A stretch of DNA of 64,000 bases from Yoonia maritima (GCF_002933395.1 NZ_PKFN01000014.1:1-64000); one strand, 5' to 3'. Positions 27,977-37,768 are shown, numbered from the stretch's first letter. The notes: generated by a model not told the origin, from the sequence alone. Program-made: numbers and translations.

Positions 27977-29002
27977 TTAGCTCCAACTACCTTGCGACAT
28001 AAGTCCCAACGTCTCAAGCTGTTGCCAGCCCATATACATAACTGACGCGTCGGTCCACAAATCAGGGCCGGTCATTAACTGTTCATAATATTGTCCATAA
28101 AGCGCGCTATTTTCGAAATGTTGCTTTCGATCCAGTTCTTCAGACGAGCGAATACCAATATCAGGCAAAAATTTGGTGTGTAATAATGCGCCAGTCAGCA
28201 AATCCTGTTCAGGCCAATCAAACACCCTGTTCAGCCTCCGCGGCAACATGTGATGCGTCGAAGTGACATAAACATTGCGCCAATGCCATTTCACGAGAGG
28301 TGTCTTGTTCAACGTGGGTGCGCGATCGGGTTGTTCTGAAAAGAACATCCGATCACGCACACCTCCCTGGATCCAATGGTTATCAAAAACGGCGTGGCGT
28401 TTGTGTCTGTAGCCATGACTGTCGAACCAAGGGATAACTGAAATTGGGTCATCGCCAGCCTTATATGAGGCGGAAATCGTGGGGCCCTTTGGGTACATGT
28501 CCAACATGACGGCACCGAACGCAGGGATGCTTTGTTCGTCCAAATGACGGGTCAATGCGTGTAGGTCCCGACTATCGCAATAGGGGTAGACCAACAATTC
28601 ATCCGCATCCACCGTTAGGCACCAATGCCCATGCCCGAATTGCCATTGCAGCCAGCCCAGCCAATCCATCCCAAAACGAGACAGTTTGTAACTCGCATCT
28701 GCAACCCAAACAGAAACATCTGGTTGCGCAGCCAAATATTCTGCTGTGCCATCATCGCTCGCGTTATCAACAAACAGAAAATGCGCGACGCCTAACTTAC
28801 GATAATATTCTAAAAAATGCGGCAATCGCAGCATTTCATTTCGTACCGTTGAAAACGCCAAGATAGCGTTAGGTGCGATCTGACTGGTCTTGTCAGCGAC
28901 GCATTTAAGTTGTTTACGTTTGCGCCAAATCCGCAGCAATAACCGCCGCCGCTTCCAGCGCATCCGATAGTTCAACCATGCGTCGCCAATCATACCTTTC
29001 AA
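27977..29002 (-). CDS. Glycosyltransferase family 2/92-like protein, copy A
   Basis: A 341-residue protein with RNEMLRLPHFLEYYRKLGVA, HFLFVDNASDDGTAEYL, DxD motif LTVDADELLVYPY and LDMYPKGPTISASYKAGDDP. It lines up with copy B along its whole length, down to the last residues (ETLGLMSQGSWS here, EALGLMSKGNWA in copy B), so the two arose by tandem duplication. The N-terminus is strongly basic (RMRWKRRRLLLRIWRKRK), suggesting membrane-surface association. It starts 9 bp after the galU stop. Confidence 0.82.
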   Translation of the reverse strand: MKGMIGDAWLNYRMRWKRRRLLLRIWRKRKQLKCVADKTSQIAPNAILAFSTVRNEMLRLPHFLEYYRKLGVAHFLFVDNASDDGTAEYLAAQPDVSVWVADASYKLSRFGMDWLGWLQWQFGHGHWCLTVDADELLVYPYCDSRDLHALTRHLDEQSIPAFGAVMLDMYPKGPTISASYKAGDDPISVIPWFDSHGYRHKRHAVFDNHWIQGGVRDRMFFSEQPDRAPTLNKTPLVKWHWRNVYVTSTHHMLPRRLNRVFDWPEQDLLTGALLHTKFLPDIGIRSSEELDRKQHFENSALYGQYYEQLMTGPDLWTDASVMYMGWQQLETLGLMSQGSWS

Positions 29003-29011
29003 ATTAGGCCT

Positions 29012-29905
29012 TTATCCAGCTAACGCTTTATCCACGTCCAAGCTTTTCAGAAAACCTGCCATTTCATCGCGCAATTCTGGTCGCTTCAACGCAAAGGAAA
29101 CAGTAGCCTGCAAAAAGCCGGCCTTCGACCCGCAGTCAAAGCGTTCACCTTCGAACTTATAACCAAAGATATCGCGGCCTGCTGTTAGCTCATATGCAAT
29201 CGCATCGGTCAGCTGAATTTCTCCGCCTGCGCCACGTTCGATATTTTTAAAGTTCTGCATAATTCTTGGCGTAAGAATATAACGACCAATCACAGCAAGG
29301 TTTGATGGCGCGGTTCCCGCAGCAGGCTTTTCAACCATGCCCTTCACTTTAACAACGGAACCGTCTTCGCTTAGCACGTCAAGCACACCGTAAGACGACG
29401 TTTGCTCCGGTGTCACTTCCATCGCGGCAACCATAGCGCCGCCAGTGTCTTGGTAGGCTTCGATCATTTGTTGAAGGCATGGCTTTTCAGATGCAATCAA
29501 ATCATCCGGAAGAATAACCGCAAAAGGTTCATCCCCGATCAGCTTTCTTGCACATGAAACCGCATGTCCAAGCCCCAAGGCCTTATGTTGACGAATATAC
29601 GCGATCGCACCGCTATCCATGTTGGTTGCTTTAAGCGTGTCTAACAAATCTGTCTTACCAGATTTACGCAGCGCACTTTCCAGCTCGGGCGAGTGATCGA
29701 AATAATCTTCAAGGGCCGATTTACCCCGAGAGGTTACAAAAATGAAATCCTCAATCCCTGCTGCGCGCGCTTCATCAATTGCGTATTGAATGAGCGGACG
29801 ATCAACAAGCGTCATAATTTCCTTGGGAACAGATTTAGTCGCAGGAAGAAATCGGGTCCCTAAGCCTGCTACAGGAAAAATCGCTTTGGTTACTTTTCTT
29901 TTCAT
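29012..29905 (-). CDS. galU: UTP-glucose-1-phosphate uridylyltransferase
   Basis: GalU makes UDP-glucose, the precursor for many surface sugars. The 297-residue product starts MKRKVTKAIFPVAGLGTRFLPATKSVPKE in short, with the nucleotide-binding motif PVAGLGTRFLPATKSVPKE, then DRPLIQYAIDEARAAGI, FAVILPDDLI, VKGMVEKPAAGTAPSNLAVI and FEGERFDCGSKAGFLQA. Normal length. It heads the glycosyltransferase/sulfotransferase string, 9 bp before the first glycosyltransferase, which argues that its UDP-glucose feeds that glycan. Confidence 0.95.
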   Translation of the reverse strand: MKRKVTKAIFPVAGLGTRFLPATKSVPKEIMTLVDRPLIQYAIDEARAAGIEDFIFVTSRGKSALEDYFDHSPELESALRKSGKTDLLDTLKATNMDSGAIAYIRQHKALGLGHAVSCARKLIGDEPFAVILPDDLIASEKPCLQQMIEAYQDTGGAMVAAMEVTPEQTSSYGVLDVLSEDGSVVKVKGMVEKPAAGTAPSNLAVIGRYILTPRIMQNFKNIERGAGGEIQLTDAIAYELTAGRDIFGYKFEGERFDCGSKAGFLQATVSFALKRPELRDEMAGFLKSLDVDKALAG

Positions 29906-29996
29906 AACGGTCCCTTTTTACTAAAATTATTGATGGCAGCTTAGCGTGGGCAACTGAGGAACATAAGAGTAAAGCTCAAACGATCATAACCAATTC

Positions 29997-30797
29997 CTAA
30001 GCCTGCCCCATCTTGTTTAACATTCCCTCAATAAGCGGCACATCTTCTGGGTTGTTCAGCTCCCAAAACGCGCGACCTTTTCCATCGACTTCTACGCAAA
30101 GAACTGGGGTGCCCCGCTCAAGAAACCTAAGCTGCTCAAGACCTTCTAGTTGCTCTAGGGGCCCAGATGCCCACCCTGGATATGCTGCCAATGCCTGAGG
30201 TCGATACGCATAAACTCCAACGTGATGAAAGACCGGAGTTTCATCATCATCCGCAAAGTCTTTTCCCGTATAAGGGATCACTTCTTTTGAAAAATACAAT
30301 GCATTGTGGTTGGTTCCGAATACTGCAGTTGTACCACCAACGCGCCCTGCACGGCGATCAGCTAAAAATCCGTTCAACGCGCCCCCCTCGGTACGCAGAA
30401 CAGGCGTCGCCACATCCGCATCGGGTTGCGCACGCAGGCCCGCGACAAGGTCTTCGACAAACCATGCCGGGGTCAATGGTGCGTCGCCCTGCAAATTGAC
30501 GACAATATCGTAATCTCCGTCAATGTTTTGGACAGCCTCTGCGCATCGCTCTGTACCATTTTGGCAGTCCACCGAAGTCATAACAACATCGGCGCCAAAA
30601 CTACGCGCTGCGTCTGCGATCCGGTCGTCGTCGGTCGCTACGACAACACGATCGACGCCGTTCACCTGCATGGCCGCATCCCACGACCGACGGATAAGGC
30701 TTTTCGCCTCACCGTCAGCGCCGCGCAATTCAACAAGAGGCTTACCCGGATAACGTGTAGACGCGTAGCGCGCTGGAATAACAATTAATACAGGCAT
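29997..30797 (-). CDS. kdsB: 3-deoxy-manno-octulosonate cytidylyltransferase (KdsB-like)
   Basis: KdsB activates Kdo as CMP-Kdo for lipid A core or capsule linkage. The 266-residue protein has the family N-terminus VIPARYASTRYPGKPLVEL, VVVATDDDRIADAA, VNLQGDAPLTP and HHVGVYAYRPQALAAYPGW, with the C-terminal GRAFWELNNPEDVPLIEGML. The usual QGDEP reads QGDAP here, a departure seen in some capsule-type homologues, so a related CMP-sugar donor cannot be excluded. It overlaps cysQ by one base (TAATG). Confidence 0.85.
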   Translation of the reverse strand: MPVLIVIPARYASTRYPGKPLVELRGADGEAKSLIRRSWDAAMQVNGVDRVVVATDDDRIADAARSFGADVVMTSVDCQNGTERCAEAVQNIDGDYDIVVNLQGDAPLTPAWFVEDLVAGLRAQPDADVATPVLRTEGGALNGFLADRRAGRVGGTTAVFGTNHNALYFSKEVIPYTGKDFADDDETPVFHHVGVYAYRPQALAAYPGWASGPLEQLEGLEQLRFLERGTPVLCVEVDGKGRAFWELNNPEDVPLIEGMLNKMGQA

Positions 30798-31594
30798 TAA
30801 GCTTTCTCCAACTTCACATCAGGTGAAAGCGCGATAAAGAAAGGGTTCGCAAATTCAGGCTTACCGTAGACCAACGGGGTATGATCATCGAACCGCACAA
30901 CCTGCCCACCGGCGCCAGTAAGCACAGCGTGCCCTGCAGCCGTATCCCATTCCATCGTACGGCCAACCCGTGGGTACAGATCGGCCTCACCAGTCGCGAC
31001 TAAACAAAACTTAAGCGACGACCCGGCGCTCTTCATGTCAGCTACATTATATTTACTGATGTAATCATCCGTCGCTTGATCACGATGAGATTTCGAAGCA
31101 ACGACCAAAAGAGCGTCGTTATCAGGTACTGAAACCCGGATTGGTTTCGTATTCCCAATGACATCTTTTGCGAATTCTCCGGTTTCCTCGACGGCTGATC
31201 CATCTGCAGATGTATAAAACAGCCGATCCTTTGCAGGAGCATAAACAATGCCACGTACAGGAACGCCGTCGACAACATACGCAATATTCACCGTAAAGTC
31301 GCCTCTGCGCTTGATGAATTCTTTTGTACCGTCTAGCGGATCTACGATCAGGAACGTGCTGACAGATTGACCATGCGAAGCAGATTGTTCTTCGGTGACA
31401 AGCGGCACATCTGGAAAGGCCTCACGCAGCCCCGCACTAATAATCGCGTCCGCTGCTTCGTCTGCTGCGGTGACTGGACTTTCGTCGCTTTTTGCACGAA
31501 CTTCAAAATCATCGGCTGCATAGATTTCCATAATCTTATCACCAGCTAACAACGCTAGCTCTCGCATTACTTTTGTCAGCTTATCGAAATCCAT
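30797..31594 (-). CDS. cysQ: 3'(2'),5'-bisphosphate nucleotidase CysQ
   Basis: CysQ removes the 3'-phosphate of PAP, the by-product of every PAPS-dependent sulfate transfer and of PAPS reduction. The 265-residue inositol-monophosphatase-fold protein shows the metal motif VDPLDGTKEFIKRRGDFTVN, LVTEEQSAS before it, and TMEWDTAAGHAVLTGAGG near the end. It is encoded immediately upstream of kdsB and close to a two-domain sulfotransferase, a sensible functional link. It is divergent from the KpsM-like permease with 122 bp between. Confidence 0.92.
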   Translation of the reverse strand: MDFDKLTKVMRELALLAGDKIMEIYAADDFEVRAKSDESPVTAADEAADAIISAGLREAFPDVPLVTEEQSASHGQSVSTFLIVDPLDGTKEFIKRRGDFTVNIAYVVDGVPVRGIVYAPAKDRLFYTSADGSAVEETGEFAKDVIGNTKPIRVSVPDNDALLVVASKSHRDQATDDYISKYNVADMKSAGSSLKFCLVATGEADLYPRVGRTMEWDTAAGHAVLTGAGGQVVRFDDHTPLVYGKPEFANPFFIALSPDVKLEKA

Positions 31595-31716
31595 ATGACG
31601 GGTCCTGTTTATTGAAAAGTTACGATATAGCCGTTATGAATGTTCATCGCCATTTGGGCAAGCTGATCCCGGGACATACGTGCCGGTTCAGGTAGGGACG
31701 CAGTGAAAGCATAATC

Positions 31717-32538
31717 ATGTTTCAGACACGCCGAAATGCGAGCACAGCGGGAAGTCTCTTTAGCAATCTAGAGTTGATATACCACGTAACAGTAAGGGCT
31801 GTCCGTGGCGGTAATCGGAATGCTGTCGTAGGCTTAGTGATCACTGTTTTGCAAAGTATGGTCTTGGTCGCCGTGTTTCTGCTCATGTACATGGTGATCG
31901 GAATGCGCAGCTCTCCGATACGGGGCGACTTCCTGCTTTACATTATGTCCGGCGTTTTGCTGTTCCGAGCACATATTCAAACTGTAAAAGCCGTTCAAAG
32001 CGCGGGCGGCGCCCTTGCTCCAATGATGCTATACGCGCCGATGAATCCCATCGTTACGATGGCTTCGGCAGCGCTCGCGGAACTATATCAACAAATCTTA
32101 TCCATCATTATTGTCCTGACAATTTATCACTGCGCGTTCACCCCAATCAGCATTGACGATCCGATAGGTGCATTGGGAATGCTTTTGCTAGCTTGGTTTT
32201 CAGGTATCGGCGTTGGGATTGTGTTTCTCGCGATTACGCCTTGGTTTCCGCGCACGATGGGTATCGTCGGGCAAATGTACCGCCGGCTCAACATGATTGC
32301 TTCGGGTAAAATGTTCTTGGTAAATTCACTACCGGCAAGCATGATCGCATTGTTTGACTGGAACCCGCTGTTTCATATCATCGACCAAAACAAAGGTTTT
32401 GTGTTCCTGCACTACAACCCACACTTCACGACTATTTCGTATCCACTTTACGTGTCGCTAACACTGCTTGTGATAGGTATGATGGGTATGTTTTTCACCA
32501 GACAACACGTATCCGCCAGCTGGAGCGCTGGGCGATAA
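31717..32538 (+). CDS. ABC-2 type polysaccharide/capsule export permease (KpsM-like)
   Basis: A 273-residue permease with about six membrane helices: VVGLVITVLQSMVLVAVFLL, then RGDFLLYIMSGVLLFRAHIQ and IGALGMLLLAWFSGIGVGIV. The cytoplasmic N-terminus and spacing resemble KpsM/RfbA-type ABC-2 permeases that export finished polysaccharide. No KpsT-type ATPase, KpsE or KpsD gene is adjacent, so the partner must be elsewhere. It is divergent from cysQ-kdsB, the likely Kdo-supply genes. Confidence 0.8.
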   Translation: MFQTRRNASTAGSLFSNLELIYHVTVRAVRGGNRNAVVGLVITVLQSMVLVAVFLLMYMVIGMRSSPIRGDFLLYIMSGVLLFRAHIQTVKAVQSAGGALAPMMLYAPMNPIVTMASAALAELYQQILSIIIVLTIYHCAFTPISIDDPIGALGMLLLAWFSGIGVGIVFLAITPWFPRTMGIVGQMYRRLNMIASGKMFLVNSLPASMIALFDWNPLFHIIDQNKGFVFLHYNPHFTTISYPLYVSLTLLVIGMMGMFFTRQHVSASWSAGR

Positions 32539-32611
32539 GCCAAAGACCCGACTACATTAACTTTTCCGCGAAAAAATGCCTATTTTTTGCCTATTGAGTC
32601 CCCTTAGAGCG

Positions 32612-32640
32612 CTTGCAGCCACGTTTATGCATCCCTATAT
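32612..32640 (+). promoter_or_regulatory. RpoH (sigma-32) heat-shock promoter of dnaK
   Basis: CTTG (32612-32615), 18-base spacer, CCTATAT (32634-32640). This fits the alphaproteobacterial RpoH consensus CTTG-N17/18-CYTATNT and lies about 110 bp before the dnaK ATG. No CIRCE inverted repeat was seen. Confidence 0.75.
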
Positions 32641-32749
32641 ACGCCTAGATCATTTGTTTGGGGGCTTCCCCTGATCATAAGAACGTAACTGGCGCGGGTG
32701 CCGAAACGGGTTCGCGCTACTCAAACCGCCTAATGTAGAGGGATTTGAA

Positions 32750-34654
32750 ATGGCCAAAGTTATTGGTATCGACCTAGGAACGACTAACTCTTGTATTGCC
32801 ATCATGGATGGCTCTAAACCACGTGTGATTGAAAACGCAGAAGGTGCGCGCACAACGCCATCTATCGTCGCGTTCACCGACGACGAACGTCTTGTCGGTC
32901 AGCCGGCGAAACGCCAGGCGGTCACAAACCCAGAAAACACAATTTTTGCTGTTAAGCGTCTGATCGGTCGCCGTTTCGACGATACTGATCTGGCGAAAGA
33001 AAAGAAAAACATGCCGTTTGACATCGTCAACGGCGGCAACGGCGACGCATGGGTCGAGTCTAAGGGTGAGAAGTACTCCCCTAGCCAAATCTCTGCGTTC
33101 ATCCTTGGTAAGATGAAAGAAACCGCCGAAAGCTACCTTGGCGAAGAAGTTTCCCAAGCCGTTATCACGGTTCCTGCATACTTTAACGATGCTCAGCGTC
33201 AGGCGACGAAAGACGCCGGTAAGATCGCTGGCCTCGAAGTACTGCGCATCATCAACGAGCCAACAGCGGCTGCGCTGGCATATGGCCTTGATAAAAAAGA
33301 CACACAGACAATCGCGGTTTATGACCTTGGTGGCGGTACATTCGATGTAACCATCTTGGAAATCGACGACGGCCTGTTCGAAGTGAAATCTACCAACGGT
33401 GACACGTTCCTGGGTGGTGAAGACTTTGACATGCGCATCGTCAACTACCTCGCGGATGAATTCAAAAAAGAACACTCTGTCGATCTGACCAAAGATAAAA
33501 TGGCGCTACAGCGTCTGAAAGAAGCTGCTGAAAAGGCGAAGATCGAACTGTCTTCTTCTTCCAGCACTGAAATCAACCAGCCGTTTATCTCTATGGGTTC
33601 AAATGGTCAGCCACTGCACATGGTCATGAAACTGACCCGCGCAAAGCTGGAATCGCTTGTACTTGACCTGATCAAAAACTCGATCAAGCCATGTAAAGAC
33701 GCGATCAAAGATGCTGGCCTGTCAGTTGGCGATATCGACGAGGTTGTTCTTGTTGGTGGTATGACCCGCATGCCACGCGTAAAAGAAGAAGTCGGCAAAT
33801 TCTTTGGCAAAGAGCCACATCAGGGTGTGAACCCGGATGAAGTTGTTGCGATGGGTGCTGCTATTCAGGCCGGCGTTCTGCAAGGTGACGTGAAAGACGT
33901 TGTTCTTTTGGACGTGACGCCACTGTCGCTGGGTATCGAAACACTGGGTGGCGTGTTCACTCGTTTGATTGACCGCAACACAACGATCCCAACGAAAAAG
34001 TCTCAGGTCTTCTCGACTGCCGAAGATAACCAGAACGCTGTGACACTGCGCGTGTTCCAAGGTGAGCGTGAGATGGCTGCCGACAACAAAATGTTGGGTC
34101 AGTTCAACCTCGAAGATATCCCACCAGCGCCACGCGGCCTGCCACAGATCGAAGTCACCTTTGACATTGATGCCAACGGTATCGTTGAAGTTGGCGCGAA
34201 AGACAAAGGCACCGGGAAAGAGCAGAAGATCACGATCCAAGCATCTGGCGGTCTGTCCGATGACGACATCGAAGCAATGGTCAAAGATGCCGAGGATAAC
34301 GCCGAGGCTGATAAAGATCGTCGTGAACTGATCGAAGCGAAAAACCAAGCTGAAAGCCTGATCCACTCGACTGAAAAGTCTATGGAAGAGCATTCTGACA
34401 AGGTTGACCCAACAACGATCGAAGCGATCGAACTCGCAATTGCGGCACTTAAGGATGACCTTGAAGACGGCACCGCCGAGAAGATCAAATCCGGCATTCA
34501 GAACGTAACTGAATCCGCGATGAAGTTGGGTGAAGCCATCTACAAATCTGCTCAGGAAGAAGCTGGTGAAGCAGAACCCGAAGCACCAGCGGCCGATGAC
34601 GACATCCTTGATGCCGATTTCGAAGATCTGGATGACAACAAGCGCGGCGAATAA
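32750..34654 (+). CDS. dnaK: Hsp70 chaperone DnaK
   Basis: The ATP-dependent Hsp70 chaperone, 634 residues. ATPase domain motifs: [34 protein letters not shown] and [16 protein letters not shown]. The substrate-binding domain includes [17 protein letters not shown], and the helical lid ends with the acidic tail [19 protein letters not shown]. Codon use is strongly biased, as expected for an abundant protein. It is preceded by an RpoH promoter and followed by a hairpin before dnaJ. Confidence 0.98.
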   Translation: MAKVIGIDLGTTNSCIAIMDGSKPRVIENAEGARTTPSIVAFTDDERLVGQPAKRQAVTNPENTIFAVKRLIGRRFDDTDLAKEKKNMPFDIVNGGNGDAWVESKGEKYSPSQISAFILGKMKETAESYLGEEVSQAVITVPAYFNDAQRQATKDAGKIAGLEVLRIINEPTAAALAYGLDKKDTQTIAVYDLGGGTFDVTILEIDDGLFEVKSTNGDTFLGGEDFDMRIVNYLADEFKKEHSVDLTKDKMALQRLKEAAEKAKIELSSSSSTEINQPFISMGSNGQPLHMVMKLTRAKLESLVLDLIKNSIKPCKDAIKDAGLSVGDIDEVVLVGGMTRMPRVKEEVGKFFGKEPHQGVNPDEVVAMGAAIQAGVLQGDVKDVVLLDVTPLSLGIETLGGVFTRLIDRNTTIPTKKSQVFSTAEDNQNAVTLRVFQGEREMAADNKMLGQFNLEDIPPAPRGLPQIEVTFDIDANGIVEVGAKDKGTGKEQKITIQASGGLSDDDIEAMVKDAEDNAEADKDRRELIEAKNQAESLIHSTEKSMEEHSDKVDPTTIEAIELAIAALKDDLEDGTAEKIKSGIQNVTESAMKLGEAIYKSAQEEAGEAEPEAPAADDDILDADFEDLDDNKRGE

Positions 34655-34670
34655 GCCAGCGCGCGTTTAG

Positions 34671-34708
34671 GAAAATGGACCGGCCCAAATCCGGGTCGGT
34701 CTTTTCCA
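34671..34708 (+). terminator. Hairpin between dnaK and dnaJ
   Basis: Inner stem GACCGGCCC (34678-34686), loop AAATCC, GGGTCGGTC (34693-34701), then TTTT. The flanks GGAAAA and TTTTCC can extend it with a two-base bulge. It looks like a partial terminator or mRNA-stability element that would lower dnaJ relative to dnaK. Confidence 0.7.
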
Positions 34709-34729
34709 TTCCCAAGGGGGAAATTTATC

Positions 34730-35878
34730 ATGGCAAAACGTGACTATTATGAAGTGCTTGGTATCGCCAAAGGTGCCGACGCTGCTGCCATCAAGAAAGC
34801 CTATCGTCAAAAGGCGAAAGAGCTGCACCCTGACCGCAATGCCGACGATCCAACCGCCGAAGCAAAGTTCAAAGAAGCTAACGAAGCTTACGAAGTCCTA
34901 AAGGACGAGAACAAGAAAGCTGCTTATGACCGCTATGGCCATGCTGCGTTTGAAAATGGCATGGGTGGTGGCGGTCAACGTCCGGGTGGCGGCCAAGGTG
35001 ATTTTGGCAGCGCATTCTCTGACGTGTTCGACGACTTATTTGGCGATTTCATGGGTGGTGGCCGCGGTGGCGGTGGTCGTCGTGGCGGCGCACAACGCGG
35101 TAATGACCTGCGCTACAATCTTCGGATTAATCTTGAAGATGCATTCGCTGGCCTAAAAAAGACGATCACTGTTCCGACTGCTGTTGGGTGTGATGCCTGT
35201 AACGGTACTGGCGCCGAAGGTGGTTCTGAACCTCAGACATGTCCGACTTGTGCTGGCATGGGCAAGGTCCGCGCGCAGCAGGGTTTCTTTACCGTCGAAC
35301 GCACGTGCCCAACCTGTTCGGGCATGGGCCAGACGATCAAGAACCCATGCAAATCATGCCATGGCCAGGGCCGCATCGAGAAAGAGAAATCGCTTTCGGT
35401 CAACATCCCGGCCGGCGTTGAAACTGGCACACGTATTCGCCTTGCTGGCGAAGGCGAGGCCGGAATGCGTGGCGGTCCAACAGGTGATTTGTACATCTTT
35501 ATCGAGGTGAACGACCACGCGCTGTTCGAACGCGAAGCAAGCAATCTTTTCTGTCGGGTCCCTGTCTCAATGGCGACTGCAGCGCTTGGTGGTGAAATCG
35601 AAGTACCGACCATCGACGGTGGCCGTAGCCGTGTGAAGGTGCCAGAAGGTTCACAATCTGGTCGTCAGATGCGGTTGCGTAGCAAAGGTATGCCAGCGCT
35701 TCGTGGTGGTGGCAGCGGCGATATGTTCATTGAACTGGCCGTTGAAACACCGGTGAAACTCACCGCGCGCCAGCGCGAAATCCTAAAAGAGTTCGACGAA
35801 CTTAGCGAAGACAACAACCCACAAGGGTCCAGCTTCTTTAAGTCTGTCAAAAATTTTTGGGATTCGATGAAAGGCTAG
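34730..35878 (+). CDS. dnaJ: Hsp40 co-chaperone DnaJ
   Basis: A 382-residue full-length DnaJ. The J domain (1-70) has the HPD motif in [15 protein letters not shown] Gly/Phe-rich linker (about 75-120) is followed by the zinc-binding domain with four CxxCxGxG repeats ([32 protein letters not shown]), and a C-terminal substrate-binding domain follows. It stimulates DnaK ATPase and delivers clients. It follows dnaK by 75 bp, has its own ribosome site (AAGGGGGAAA), and is closed by a strong terminator. Confidence 0.97.
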   Translation: MAKRDYYEVLGIAKGADAAAIKKAYRQKAKELHPDRNADDPTAEAKFKEANEAYEVLKDENKKAAYDRYGHAAFENGMGGGGQRPGGGQGDFGSAFSDVFDDLFGDFMGGGRGGGGRRGGAQRGNDLRYNLRINLEDAFAGLKKTITVPTAVGCDACNGTGAEGGSEPQTCPTCAGMGKVRAQQGFFTVERTCPTCSGMGQTIKNPCKSCHGQGRIEKEKSLSVNIPAGVETGTRIRLAGEGEAGMRGGPTGDLYIFIEVNDHALFEREASNLFCRVPVSMATAALGGEIEVPTIDGGRSRVKVPEGSQSGRQMRLRSKGMPALRGGGSGDMFIELAVETPVKLTARQREILKEFDELSEDNNPQGSSFFKSVKNFWDSMKG

Positions 35879-35881
35879 ATA

Positions 35882-35912
35882 TTTGGCCCCGATAGCTATC
35901 GTCGGGGCCAAA
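35882..35912 (+). terminator. Rho-independent terminator after dnaJ
   Basis: TTTGGCCCCGA (35882-35892), loop TAGCTATCG, TCGGGGCCAAA (35902-35912): an 11-bp perfect stem directly after the dnaJ stop. Confidence 0.85.
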
Positions 35913-35933
35913 TTCACCGTTCATTAACTGATT

Positions 35934-36719
35934 ATGGCAGACACTTGGGGCATGTCCCATTTTGCCGAATCCCGTTCCCTATTTTCCGAAATCGACGAAG
36001 TCGTCGAGCCTGTGCCTGTTCCATCTGGCAGAACACCGTCTTACATGCGCGACCACAGAAAACGATTGCGTGAACGGTTTTTGACGGGCGGGGCAACTGC
36101 GGTGCCCGACTATGAACTTCTCGAACTCATCCTGTTCCGCGCAATCCCGCGGCAGGATGTGAAACCACTTGCCCATGACTTGATCAAAACCTTCGGTGAC
36201 TTCAACCGGGTTCTTTCGGCTCCTTTACATCAACTGCAACAAATCAAAGGTGTTGGTGACGCTGTCGCGCTAGAAATCAAAATCATAGAGGCAGCCGCAC
36301 ATCGCCTTGCTCGTGCCAAGGTTATGCAAAGGCATGTCGTGTCGAGTTGGGACGCCTTGCTAGATTATTGCCACACCACCATGGCCCACCGAGATACCGA
36401 ACAGTTTCGGATTCTATTTTTGGATACTAAAAACACTGTTATTGCCGATGAAGAACAGGCGAAGGGCACAGTGGATCACGTGCCCGTTTACCCGCGCGAG
36501 GTGGTCAAACGCGCACTAGAGCTAAATGCCGCAGCTTTGATTTTAGTACACAATCACCCATCAGGCGACCCCACGCCGTCACAGGCTGATATTGAAATGA
36601 CTGGAAAAATTAACGCAGCTGCCAAAGCCTTGGGTATCACTGTCCACGACCACCTAATAATTGGTAAATCTTGTGAGGTTAGCTTTAGAGCCGCGGGGCT
36701 ATTTGGTGATAACTATTAA
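35934..36719 (+). CDS. radC: RadC/JAB-domain protein
   Basis: A 261-residue RadC-family protein with an N-terminal helix-hairpin-helix region ([19 protein letters not shown]) and a C-terminal JAB/MPN metal site ([20 protein letters not shown], then [20 protein letters not shown] and HDHLIIG). Once called a DNA repair protein, the family's true role is unsettled. It follows dnaJ. An internal ATG at 35952 (MSHFAES) is also possible. Its TAA shares four bases (36716-36719) with the stop of the next, convergent gene. Confidence 0.9.
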   Translation: MADTWGMSHFAESRSLFSEIDEVVEPVPVPSGRTPSYMRDHRKRLRERFLTGGATAVPDYELLELILFRAIPRQDVKPLAHDLIKTFGDFNRVLSAPLHQLQQIKGVGDAVALEIKIIEAAAHRLARAKVMQRHVVSSWDALLDYCHTTMAHRDTEQFRILFLDTKNTVIADEEQAKGTVDHVPVYPREVVKRALELNAAALILVHNHPSGDPTPSQADIEMTGKINAAAKALGITVHDHLIIGKSCEVSFRAAGLFGDNY

Positions 36720-37699
36720 CGAAGACCGCCGGTAACCGGTCTAAGAACGTCAGGCAATACAATAAACTGCCCCACGTTGTCACAGGATGGCGCCTTGATT
36801 GACACGTCTATAGGCGCATTTACCTGACCCGAAATTACTTGGATAATCTGAACATTCAACGCAACCCCGCACAGTTCATCAGTTACCATGACCCCAACAG
36901 GCATCATAACCGCCATATCAGGGCGCACCAAACGCGCAGGATAGGTGTAAACCTCTGCCTGATAAGGGATGTCTGCGTACCGCGTTCCATATCGGCTAAC
37001 AAATCCATGCTGCCCTAAAATCGCAAAGTTTGGCGTGTGAACAGAGCCAGTCCAGATGTGGCCGACCTCACCAAAGCTGGCACCATCCTCAAGCACATGA
37101 AGTTGGAGATTAGCAAATCCGCGCCATTGCAGGATCGTGCGATCATATTGGGGAACTTCGGGTGCATAAAGAGCAACGTGCGCCTGTTCAACATTATTGA
37201 TAAGTAATGAAATTTTCGCATCTACGGATAGTACAGGCAGCGATACAATGGCCCGACCGTCAGCATTAGTGCGGTTCGAAAAACGCAAACCGCTATGAAT
37301 AAGTGTGAATTCTGTTCGCTTGTGACAGGGCGCATTGACCGTCAGTCGGGCCATCGCTGCAGGCGCAGCCTGTGCTGACAGCGACACTTTGCACGCATCA
37401 TCAATCACACGCGTTGCGGAAATCATGCTCAGCTCTGGCAGCCGTTCTTCGGTGTATTCCTGATTGACCAGCGCAACTGTTTGAACATCGGAAATGTGTT
37501 CTGTGAACCGATGAGGGTTTTCAGCCACTCCAAAAACAGAATGCGCTTTCCTATTTGTCACAACCGTAACGGGGCGCGGCACCGTCAGCGGCTCTCCAGT
37601 GTTAGCAACGGGTGCTTCCCCGTATTGCACAAAGAATCCAATTCCCAACGCAACTACGAAGGTCCGTAGGACCGTCTTTATCGTTGACATGCGGGGCAT
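36716..37699 (-). CDS. Uncharacterised exported protein encoded near secA
   Basis: A 327-residue protein I do not recognise with confidence; similar genes beside secA in Roseobacters are often labelled simply translocase. An N-terminal hydrophobic segment (about 10-26, [17 protein letters not shown]) looks like a signal peptide or anchor. The rest is strand-rich with four cysteines (C103, C125, C277, C306) that could form two periplasmic disulfides. No catalytic motif is seen. ATG at 37699 lies 5 bases after CGGAAG. It is downstream of secA on the opposite strand to radC, 69 bp from secA. Co-transcription with secA is not possible in reading order unless from its own promoter, since it is read away from the secA end on the same strand and follows it. 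Confidence 0.6.
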   Translation of the reverse strand: MPRMSTIKTVLRTFVVALGIGFFVQYGEAPVANTGEPLTVPRPVTVVTNRKAHSVFGVAENPHRFTEHISDVQTVALVNQEYTEERLPELSMISATRVIDDACKVSLSAQAAPAAMARLTVNAPCHKRTEFTLIHSGLRFSNRTNADGRAIVSLPVLSVDAKISLLINNVEQAHVALYAPEVPQYDRTILQWRGFANLQLHVLEDGASFGEVGHIWTGSVHTPNFAILGQHGFVSRYGTRYADIPYQAEVYTYPARLVRPDMAVMMPVGVMVTDELCGVALNVQIIQVISGQVNAPIDVSIKAPSCDNVGQFIVLPDVLRPVTGGLR

Positions 37700-37768
37700 T
37701 GAAACTTCCGATAACTAATCACTCTGCAAGCACAATAGCAGCACTTAGCAAAGTGATTAAGAAATAAT

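Noticed and set aside
32774-34393. Long open frames opposite dnaK
   Set aside because: They arise from the strong codon bias of dnaK; no ribosome site and no recognisable domains.
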